From Paracentrotus lividus (lineage: Eukaryota > Echinodermata > Echinoidea > Camarodonta > Echinidae), in contig CALNVZ010003426.1 of NCBI GenBank assembly GCA_940671915.1, positions 18,012,897 through 18,076,896 on the forward strand: a DNA stretch of 64,000 nt. Direction: 5' to 3'. The notes below the pieces were generated by a model, which worked only from the letters and a program-made list of their open reading frames with translations, did no database searches and was not told the origin of the DNA. Made by a program: the position numbers and the translations under genes. Of this stretch, positions 14,449 through 26,400 are shown in pieces. Positions within the stretch are counted from its first letter, which is position 1, and every line of letters starts with the position of its first letter.

Positions 14449-17400
14449 TCTGTCTGTCTGTCTGTCACTGAGTCTCTGAGTCTCTCTCTCTCTCTCTCTC
14501 TCCCTCTTGCTCTCTCTCTCTCTCTTTTGTTTCCCCTGCTCATCTGCACTCCATAGATTTTTGTCTTGCTCTCTCAAGTCCTTTATGATATATTCACATT
14601 TTCATGCAGTCAGTTCATTTTATAATCAGTAGAATTTAATATTTTCTCTTCCCTGCTTTCTCTATTATTGTTGTTACACTTTCAGTTTCATATCACCAAG
14701 ATCTAGACATTTTTCTTTGTGTGACTCCTAAGATTGTGCCCAGATCTTATTCCTTCTCATACACACAGAGAGCTACTACACATGTTCTTGTCCAGTGGCT
14801 GTCGTCATTCTTCCCCACCCCTCTGTCCGTCTGTCTGTCTGTCTGTCTGTCCGTTTCTCTTTTGCAAGCCTACTCAGTACTATTTTGATAGAACTGGAAG
14901 CCCTACTGCAGAGACGACAGCATTCTTCCTGAATCTCGGGTAAAGGTTTAGAAGTCCATAATGCCTGATCAAAAATAGCACTTTGAAGTTTTTGTGAAAA
15001 ATGTGATATATATGTGATTGTTATTTGTACAATGTTAATAATCCTTCCATCATGTTCCATCTTTCATTATCTAGATTGAGAACTTCACTGTATCCTTCTG
15101 TGATGGGCGTGCCCTGTGCCTCTTGGTGCATCACTACCACCCGTCCCTGCTCCCCTATGAGTGCATCAATCAGGATACCACCCTGATGCAGTTCCAGAGA
15201 GAGGAGAGGGAGGACCTTGATACTTCCAGGGACAGCTTTGATGGTACCTGGTCTCACACCTTCTCTCCAAGTAGGTTCTCAATTGTGTGATTCATCATAT
15301 CAAAATGAGACCCATGTCGCCAAACAAACTTAGCAAAGGGTCAAGGAGATCAACAAAATAATCAACAACATACAATTTTTTGGGAAAATATGTTAGTTTT
15401 CTGAATCTTCAATACTTCATATGTGATCTGTAAAAAAATTGAGTAAAAGAGAAAAAGAGATAAGGGGAAAGTATTTAAAAGGAATTATTTTACTGATATT
15501 CTCGACTCTTTTCTGGCTACTTGTGTCTTATTTTGATATGATGAGTCACATATATCCCACTCTCATGCTTGATTTCCAGTCATGCATAACTCTTTGAAAA
15601 AGTCCCCCCCCCCCTCCCTTTCCCGGTCGTGGGGCTGCATTGTTGTTTATGCCAAGTGGGGAACATTCACTAGCAATCCTCAATATTATATCCATCCTGT
15701 AACCTTTTTCAAATAACCTGTACACCAGAAATCTTGAAACAAGCTCTCACACTTTATGACACATATACATGCCCATGTTTTTCACCCACATTTTCCTTTA
15801 TATTTTATTCTCAATATCTGATCATATATTTTTAATGTACATGTAAATGCCCTTCTTAAATATTCAACGTTTGGCTTATTTCTTTAGGTACTGGGAAGGA
15901 AACAGACCAGGAGAAGCTACTCTCCAACGAGCGTCAGAACTTCAAGCTCTTGTACGAGAAGGTCAACGAGCTGGGCGGTGTCCCCATGATGGTCAAATCA
16001 GCCGACATGTCCAACACCATCCCTGACGAGAAGGTTGTGATCACCTATGTCTCATACCTCTGCGCTCGTCTCCTAGACCTGAGACAGGAGACCAGAGCAG
16101 CACGTACCATCCAGCTTGCATGGAGGGCACATCATCTCAGGAAAGAACAGAAGATGAGAGTGGTGAGTATCGCCCTCAGGGCCCCATAACACAAACGTTT
16201 GCCATCAATTGCAAATTTGTAAGAATGGTTGTAATTGGTTGCTGATCTTATGAACAAAACGAGCATGGAACAGCGATTGTGATTTGCTATTGCCACTTTG
16301 CTATTGATTGCCAACCTTTGTGTTAAGGAGCCCAGGATATGTTTTGATAAGCCAAAAAGAAACCAGTGCCCTGTAGTTTAAAGAGTTACAATAAATTTCA
16401 AATTTGAAACAACCATTCTGATTGGTTCAAAGTGAAACTTTTGTGCAAGAAGCACTTGCAACAAGAACTGTGATTGGCTACTATCAATTTGCAATGATCA
16501 TAACTCTATGTTACAGGGCCCTGATAACCTGACCCCTATAACATAAAGAATTACAACCAATTGCAAATCGATATTAGCCAATCAGAATCCTTTTTGCATG
16601 GACATCTTGCATAAAAATTACCCTGTGAACCAATCAGAATAGTTGTTCCAAACTTGCAATTGATCGTAACTCTTTATGTTACAGGGCCGTGAATAGTCAA
16701 ACTCTCTTCCTTTGTTTTTCGACTTGTCTGTAAAGACTACATTGTCTGTTTTGTAAATTAATATGATTTGTCACCATCCTGCATGTAGGGCATTGACGTT
16801 TTTGTGTTTTATGTTCCAGCAGAAAGGCCATTAATACAGAAATCACTCTAACTAATTAAATAGATGGTTTTTGGAGTTCCTGCATCACAGGGTGATTAGG
16901 AAAAGTATTAAATTGAGACCGAAAAATCTAGGAAAAAACTTTCAAATTCTCAGAATTGCATTTTGCATGGTGGAAAAGGCATACAGTCTTTCTGCAGGAA
17001 GGCAGCAAATTTGGAAAATAATTTGTCTACGTAGACCAGATTTCTTATTGGGACTTACGGAACCTGTAATAAAATTGCATTTAGTGTCTCAAATTCGAAC
17101 TGTAATATATGTAGTTTCTTCCTCATGAATGAATCGTTTGTGAAATAAAGTTTAAAACAAATCAAGTGTGGTGGGAAAGATGAAGAAAATCATTGAGCTT
17201 TCCTGTTATTTCAATGCTATTTAGGAAGAATATAGTAAAAACCTCCGCTATAAAGGATTACTCCTCAATTGACCTAATAATCGTATTATGACACAAAATA
17301 TACCCAAATACTAGCTGAAATGTTCAGGGCCAAACATTTTGTGTTGTCCCATGAATCCATTTCTGTGTAAGTGCTTGTGACTCTATGCAAAATTTGGTTA

Positions 17401-20400
17401 ATTTCTTATCATTTGGGTGATTCCAAAAACTCACAGGACACATGACTTAGGTAAACTGTTATCAACCTTAAAGCACTTTTAGACAGTGTTTCCACATTTC
17501 AATCTCATGACCAGAAAAATAATTTCATTTTAACTGTAATTCATCTGGTTTCTTCCTGTGACCATTCACTTGTTTTAGGTTAGTGAGAACGCTGCAAGTA
17601 AGATCCAATCAGCAGTGATCCAGTGAGGATGTTTGTTCTGAAGTGCCATCATGAGCGTATGTGCGGTGCAGTCCTTTTTTTACTGTAAAGCATGTCATTA
17701 AACATTTCCTTGAGATCATTCACTTGTTTTAGGTCCGTGAGAGAGCTGCAAGTAAGATCCAATCAGCTGTGAGAACGTTCCTTCTGAAGCGCAGTCATGA
17801 GCTTATCAGTGGTGCTGTACTGTTAAACTATAATACATCTTTCTAATGACCTTCCACTTGTTTTAGGTCCGTGAAAAAGCTGCAAGTAAGATCCAATCAG
17901 CAGTGAGGATGTTCCTTCTGAAGCGCCATCATGAACGTATCGGTGGTGCAGTCCTTACGATCCAGACAGCCATCAGAGGCTACCTCGCTAAGCAGAGGGT
18001 TAGGAGATTACAACAAGAAAGAAAACTCAAGAAGGAAATCAAGGCTGCCATTCTAATTCAGGTGAGGGTCCAAGAGCCGCCAACCGTTATAGATCCCATG
18101 TACATGTGTAGTACTGTGAAAACTCAGTCAAAATGTTCTGATATGAGGTAATACCTTCCAAGCTTTTTTTTTTTTATATTCAAAATGAAATCAGTTTCAA
18201 CATATGTTTTGTATTGTTTATTGACTAAGTAATATAACAAAGTAACTGGTACAACAAGCTGAATTTTCTGGTCCCAAGGACCTCGTTATAAAGAGTTTCC
18301 ATTGTTGTTATAAATATCCATGGTGACTACTAGATCAAGAAATCTCTCCTAAGCTAGGTATATATGCTTGTGTATCATGTTTTTTAGTCGGTTTACAGGT
18401 AGATATATGTTCTCACCCTTTTTCATAATAACTAAATTTCAGAGTACAGAGTTTCCTGTCCCAAATAAGGGTTTATACTTTCTATATTTCATAAGCGTAC
18501 CGCGTGTCTCTTAAAATAACACTGCAGTCTATGAACGAAAAATAATTTGATTTTTCTGGTTACTTGCACTTTTTTACTTATTGTGAAGCATGTAATGAAG
18601 CTATGAAAATGAAATGTTCAGGGTTTCATCCTGACACATTGCACTGACATCATGGAGGGCCCCATGGCTCAGAATTTGGCAAGCATCAAAGTTACACATT
18701 CCCTTATAAGGAAATTTAATTTTTCACTCTTCCCTATATGAAGTATTTTGTACATCCAGTTAAGTAAAGTGTTTCTTGTTTCAGGCTGCAATGAAGGGAT
18801 TCCTTGTCCGACAAAGCATTTCTCGTCAGCACACTGCGGCCACTCTCATCCAGTCAACCGTCAGGGGTCACATGACCAGGATTAGGCTAACCAGGATGCA
18901 TCATGCAGCGTTGAGGGTGCAGGGCTGGTATCGGTCGCAACGAGATATGAAAACAACCAGACATAGATTCCTAGAACTCAAGAAGGCATCGGTCAAACTT
19001 CAGGCTGTATGGAGAGGAACCTTGGTATGTTTTTCAATATAGTTTTTTGTTTTGTTTATTTGTTTGTTTGTTTTTTGTTTTTTCCAAATGTAAATTCAAA
19101 TAGATCGACATAGCGATTAAGTATACTTGGGTTCACTACATTCTTCATTTCGAGAAAAGCTATGATTAAAAGTTTCTTATTTAGTAAGATGAAGCAATGT
19201 TATTCATTAAAATATTTGCAAACTTTTTGTTCTTTAAAAAAATAGCTTCATCACTTACATTCATTCATTTAGCTTTGGTTTGCAAAAGTTTGATAATGAT
19301 TGCAAAATGTTGTGATGTGAGAATAAGGATTAAAATTTGATGAAATGTCAGAAATTAATATTGTTTTTATACATATATCTGTTGATTTCAGGTTCGAAGG
19401 CTGGTTGCTAAAATGAAAGCCGCTGCTATTGTCCTTCAGACGTATTACAGGAGACATCGTGCTATGACTGATTTCAGGATGCTGAGAGAAGCGGTCCTCA
19501 AGATGCAGGCTCTTTACAGGTCAAAGGTCATAGGTGAAGCCCAACGTGTCAAGTACCAAGCCTTGAGGGAAGCATGTATTATCTTCCAGAAGGTGTATAG
19601 AGGAAGGTTGGCCAGGAAGGTTGCAAGTAGGGTCAAAAGTGCCATGATAATCCAGGCTGCATTCAGAGGTCACCAACAGAGGGTGTCCTATATGAAGCTT
19701 AGAAGCAGCGTGGTTCTCATTCAGGCACTGGTAAAAGGGGTCCAAGCTAGGAGGAAGTACATCCTGCTCCGACAGGCTGCAATGGTTCTGCAGACTCGAT
19801 TCCGTGCTGTTCTCCTAGGCCGGCAGGTCTGCAGACTGTACAACGTTAAACGAGGAGCAACGATCACCATACAATCTGCTGTTCGTTGCTATCAGCAAAG
19901 GCGACTCTTCCTTCAAACCAAAGACAAAATCATCTTGGTACAAGCGGGTGTGAGAGGATACCTAGCTCAGAAGAATTACAGACAGCTCCGGCAAGCGACA
20001 GTAGTCATGCAGACACGATACCGTGCAGTACTTCTTGGAAGGAGGTTACGTAAAGATTACTGCATTGCTAAAGGTGCAGCCATCACCTTGCAGGCAGCGT
20101 GGAAGGGTTATTCTGCCAAGAGAGACTTCCTGAAACAAAAATCAGCAGCTGTCAAAATCCAGGCTGTGGTCCGGTGTCACCTTGTCAGGCACAGGTACAT
20201 TCAGCTGCAGAAAGCAACTGTTGCCCTACAGAGGCGATATCGAGCAGTACTTCAGACTCGACAAGCTGTCCTAGACTACTGCTATACCCGTGGTGCTGTC
20301 ATCACTCTGCAGGCAGCCATCCGTGGATATCTCAAGCAGAAGGAATACCAACGAACCAGAGCTGCGATCATCACCCTTCAAACGTCCACTCGATGTTACC

Positions 20401-23400
20401 TAGCTCGTAAGGATTTCACAAAGAAGAAAAGTGCAACCATCGTCCTACAGAGGCATTTCCGTGCTCTTGTAAAGGGACGTGAGCAACAGTACGACTATCA
20501 ACAACTGAAAGCAGCTGCTGTCACTCTACAGGCTGGCTACAGGTGTCATGTACAGAGGGTATCCTACATCAAGCAGAGGTTCGCTGCAATTGCAATCCAA
20601 GCTGAAATCCGTCAGATGCTGGCTAGGAAGCAGTACCTTCAACTCAGAAAAGCAGCCATCGTCCTGCAGACACGCTTCCGTGCACGCATTCTGATGCAGC
20701 AGCTTACTCAAGACTATGCTGTGAAGCGCAACTCAGCGATCCTGATCCAGTCTACTTACCGCGGACATGTCCCACGCAAGATCTTCCTTCGTCAAAAGTC
20801 AGCTGCTGTTGTCCTTCAGGCTAGGGTGCGCGGATACCTCCAGCATCAGCATTACGTGAAGATGCAACGAGCCATCCTCCTTATTCAGACGTATTTTAGA
20901 TCCTGGAAGATTGGACAAGCCTGTATGGAAGAGTTCTACCTTGCAAGAGGAAGGATCATAACAATCCAAGCCTTGTACAGAGGTTATGCTACCAGGAAAA
21001 TGTTGAATACTCAAAAGGCTGCAGCAACAACAATACAGGCAAACTTTAGATGTTATGTAGCCAGGACAAGGTACTCCAACCTGAAGCAAGCTGTTTGTAT
21101 TCTGCAAAGGAGATTACGGGCAAAGATACATGCACGTGAGGCAAGGGAATCATTCCAAAAAACTAGAGCTGGTATCGTGGCCATCCAGTCACTTTATAGG
21201 GGTTATATCCTAAGGAAAGAACTTGCAAGGCAACATCAGGCAGCCACTGCAATTCAGTCATCCTACAAGAGGTACATTGCTAGGTCACGGTACTTGCACC
21301 TTCAACGAGCAACGCTCATTCTTCAAACTCGCTATAGAAGTCTTCAGCTTGGGAGAGCCGTTTGTCTGGACTACAACGTCAAGCGAGGAGCCGTGATAAC
21401 CCTTCAAGCTGCTTATCGTGGATACAGTCAGAGGATGGTCTTGTCCAAGCAGAGACATGCTGCTATAGTCATCCAGGCAACCGTTAGAGGTCATCAGGCC
21501 TCCAAGTCTTATACTTCTCTCCGCAACGCAGCTATTCTTGTTCAGAGACTGTTCCGTGCTAACATGCTGAGAAAGAGAATCTGCATGGAATACAATGTAA
21601 TGAGAGGTGCAGCTATAACGCTTCAGGCAGCTTATCGAGGACACCTTCAACGCAAGTCTCTCGCCCGGCAAAATCTGGCCGCGACTCAGATCCAGACTAG
21701 ATTCAGAGGCTTTATCACAAGGAGATGGTATTCTGCAGTGTGTAAGGCAGTTCAGGTTCTTCAGACACGATACCGTGCACTGAAGCTTACTCAATCAATC
21801 CAAAAGGAATATCTGATGATGAAGGGAGCTGCCATTACATTGCAATCTGCATATCGAGGACATCTTCATCGCAAGGCGCTTGCTGAAAAACATGTTGCTG
21901 CAACAAAGATCCAAGCTGCATTCAGAGGTTTCATCACACAGAGGTGGTACTTAACAGTCTGTAAGGCAGTACAGATTCTTCAAACTCGCTTCCGTGCACA
22001 AAAGCTTGCTCAAATAGTCCAAAAGGAATATCAGACTACAAAGAAAGCTGCTGTTACATTACAAGCTGCATATCGAGGACATCTTCAACGCAAGGCACTT
22101 GCTGAAAAACATGTTGCTTCCACAAAGATCCAAGCTGCATTCAGAGGTTTCATCACAAGAAAGTGGTATGGTACAGTTTGCAGGGCGGTAGTTGTCCTAC
22201 AGACACGATTCCGTGCTTTCAAGGTTGGTCAAGAAATTAAGAAGGATTATAAAGACATGAAAGAAGCCGCCATCACATTGCAAGCTGCATATCGTGGCAT
22301 GTGCCAGCGCAAGATCCTGGCTCAGCAACACTTTGCAGCTTCTAAGATCCAAGCTACGTTCAGAGGATTGGTTGCCAGGAAGAGATACCTCAACTTACGC
22401 CGTGCTACTATGATTTTCCAGGAGCGATTCAGAGCTCTGAAGCTTGGTAGAGAGATACAGAGGGAGTATCGCATCAAAGTTGGTGCTCTCATTACCCTCC
22501 AAGCTGCTGTCAGAGGACACGCTGCCCGAACAGCTCTGCAAAGACAACATGAAATGGCCACCCATATTCAAGCTTGCTTCAAAGGATACGTACAGCGCAT
22601 CAGGTTCCAGAAGATGGCCGCTGCTGCACGTGTTCTCCAGAGGCACTTCAGAGCTTACCGCCTTGGGAAGAGTATTCGTGGAGAGTACAATCTCAAGCGA
22701 TCATCTGCCATCAAGATCCAGGCCTTCTATCGCTGTCATAGAGAGAGGAAGTCCTTTGTATCAAAGAAGCAATTAGCAGTTAGGATTCAAGCCTGGGTCA
22801 GGGGATATCTTGGGCGTGTCCAAGCAAAGAAGTTCAGGCAGGAGAGGACAATCGCTGCAATGACTATCCAAAGGCAGTTTAGAGCTAATGCTCTCAGGGA
22901 CCAGCAGATGAGGTGTTACAACATCCAAAGAGGTGCCGCAATCACCATCCAAGCTGCAGCCAGGACTTACCTAATCAGACAGTCTTTGAAGAAGCAACAC
23001 AGAGCAGCCACCTGCATTCAGTCTACTTTCAGATGCCACCAGGCAGTTCAGACCTACAGGAAAACTCTAAAAGCCATCCATGTCCTTCAGGATCGGTGGA
23101 GGGCATGTCTACTTGCCAGGAAAGTCCAGGAGGAGTATGTCAACTGCAAGAAAGCTGCTGTGACCTTGCAGGCAGTCTACAGAGGTCTCCGTGTCCGCCG
23201 GAGAATAGCTCTGGAACACGTTGCAGCCACAAAGATTGAAGCCCTGGTGCGGCAGTTTATCACAAGGAAGCAATACGTTAATCAAAAGAAGGCTGCTATC
23301 ATCCTGCAGAGAAGATTCAGGGCCACAAAGTCTTGCCAGGTCGAAGTTGTGAAATACCACCTCACAAGGGGTGCTTGCATTACCCTACAAGCATGTGTAA

Positions 23401-26400
23401 GGGGCTTCCTTGTTAGGAGGGCCCTGGCGAAATCTCACAGGGCAGCTACCGTCATACAAAGCGCATATCGCAGCTCCAAACAGCAACAGAGATACAAGCA
23501 AACCATGAAAACAGTCATATATTTACAGACAAAAATCAGAGCATACCTTGAGGGAAAGAAGGTCCATCGTGAATACAATGCCATGAAATCTTCAGCCGTG
23601 ACTCTCCAGAGTGTATATCGAGGATTGGTAGCAAGGAGATTGGCTGCGAGGCACAGAGCTGCTAGATGCATACAGTCCGTGGTAAGGATGCATCTTTCAA
23701 GGAAGATATACGTCACGAAACGTTGTTCTGCCATCAAGATCCAGGCCTTTATCAGGATGCACTTGGCGAGAAAATACTATAGCAAGGTCTATGGCGCTGT
23801 CTGCACAATCCAGAAGTATAGCAGAGGGTATCTTGAAACAAAGAAGGCAAGAGGAGATTACTTGATGATGAAGCGCTCTGCAATCGTCATCCAAACCCAT
23901 CTACGGCGTCTCATGGCAGAGAGACATTACCAGAAGCAACGCCAAGCTGCCGTTTGCATCCAATCTCACTACAGGCAAATGGTGCAACATAGACGTTACC
24001 AAGCCATAAGGGCTGCAGTTCTTTTGCTTCAGAGGCGCTACCGAGCCACTGTCCTTGCCAGGGATACCATGCATGAGTACCACATGGCCCGTGGTGCAGC
24101 GACTACACTTCAGGCGGTGTTCAGAGGGTATCTGCAGTGCTGTAGGTACAGGAACCTAAGGTGTCATGTTATCTGTATGCAGGCAAGATCCAGGGGTACC
24201 ATGGCTAGGAGACGTTTTGTGCACATGATGAAGGAGAAGGAAGCAGCTATCTGCATCCAACGCCATGTGAGGGGTAACCGAGCCAGGAAAACATTGGAGG
24301 TAAGTGGATTGTTCTTTCTTTATTAAATTCATTTAATAGACTCCCAATATTAAAGATCTATTATGTTACTCTTTTCTTATTTAGCTCCATGGAAATTTAG
24401 ATATTGTGCTTGCTTGTTTACTTTGCATCTTGGTGATTTCCAGAAAACAGAAAATGATTTACCTGGCAAATTCACAGGATCTACAGACCCTTTTTTTTGG
24501 TTGAAAACAAACATGTAAATGCAAGGATTAAAGGATTTTTCTTGAGCAGTAAATCCTGCCCAATATTTTTCATAAACACTGGTAGGCCTACGTTTGTTTA
24601 AATATTGCCTCTTTGCTGTTATCTGAATCTTTAAAAGTAAGATTGAACACTGAATCAAAAATTTAAGAAAATAAATTTTAATGTTAGCCGTTCATTCCCA
24701 ACAATGTCGTGAGATGTTTCCTAAATATATTTGCACACAAAAGGGGTTTATGCTCTGTACTATTCTTGTGACTTTTTCCCCCAGGCCCAGCGCAAAGTCA
24801 GGCTGAACGAACTGCAGGCCTTTGCGGATCGAACCAAGGCACACCTGTCCATCATTCGACTCCAGAGGGCGTTCCGTAACTTCCGTCTGCGCCGCGCCTT
24901 CCAGCAGAAGATGGACGCCATCGTTACCATTCAGCGCTGGATGAGGGCCAAGCTCCTACGCCTTAGGTATCGCAAGGTTCAGGGTGCAACCCTTGTACTT
25001 CAGAGGGGAGCTAGACGCTACCTCGTCAGGAAGAATGCTGCTGCTACCAAGCTTCAGTCTGTTGCTAGGGTGTGGCTTGCTAAGCGACAGGTCCAAAAGA
25101 TGCAGTCTGCTGCCCTCAAGATGCAGGTAAGCAAGTATGGGTGAAAGAATCATTCATGCCGCTGACTTTATCACAAACTTATTGGTTTATTGGGCTGATA
25201 CAATGTATTTCTTTTGAAACAAGCATGGAAACAACAAGATTTTGTTTATATTAAAATCAGCCAATCAGATGCAAGTATTTCAGTAGCTTATAACAGTTCG
25301 TCAGATAAAACGTCCGACAAGTCCTTTGATGAAATGCCCCCCAGACATGTGCCAATGAGGTTTGGTTTCGGTCCTGAGCACGTTGTTTTTGGGGGAGTGT
25401 ACTGCGATGTATTATACAGGGTTCCCAGCCTATCAGGGAAATCAGGGGAAATTATTTTACTTTTTTCCAGTCAGGGAAGAGTCAGGGAATTTGATAAAAA
25501 ATGCCTAGTAAAATCAGGGAAAAATCACGGAATTTGGATTGGCCCAAAAATCGAGAGTACGGTAGCCAGTCAGACTCTGTTACATTTTGTTGCATATCAA
25601 AACAGCATCCATTGAATGACTGGCTATGGTAGTTTTTTTAGAGTAGCAAAACATGTGAATACTAGAAATGAGTTTAAATAATTATCAGGGAATTTTGAGA
25701 CTTCATCGGGGAAAAATCAAGGAATTTTGTTTTCTTGAAATGCTGGGAATCCTAAACACTTGGTCTCACAGAATCAGGTAATGTTGTAGTTTGATTGTAT
25801 ATGATGTTAGTGTTCATTTAGTTTCCATGGGGTATTAGTAATGAAGAATTCCTGTTGAGACAGTGTTGCATGCCAATGATTAATCTTTAACCTTTGACCT
25901 TTTCATCCAGGCTTTGTGGCGAGGTCATCGGGTCAGACGCAGTATCAAGAGCAAGAAGGTGAACGCAGCCCGAGCCCGGTGCCAACGAGCCAATCGGAAT
26001 GTAACAGAGGAGAAGAAGCTATGTAACCGCACTGCCTCCGCCTTGGATTATCTCCTTCATTATAAGAGCATGCACCGCATTCTGGAGACTCTCATGAACC
26101 TGGGTGAGTTCTCATTACGAAAATTGTTCATTTTTAATACCTAAGGGGGTGTTTCACCAAGTTGTCCATTAGTTACAAAAAACTTTACAAAAAGTTTGAA
26201 ATATGATAAGCCAATTGCCCAAATTTTTTTTATTAATAACGATATTTAGGTTCACAATGAATTATTTCATGAAGTGACCCTTAGTCTACATAAGATGCCT
26301 ATATCATTCATTAAAAATATTTAGATAATCAATTAGGGTCTCTGATCATCCTCATCATCATGAGTCTCGCAACCCAGGCTTGGGTTGTTTAGAAACCACT

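Noticed and set aside
20099..23900. Alternative-frame and antisense open frames inside the ASPM IQ exon
   Set aside because: The strong codon constraint of the IQ repeat leaves long shadow frames. None shows a recognisable domain.
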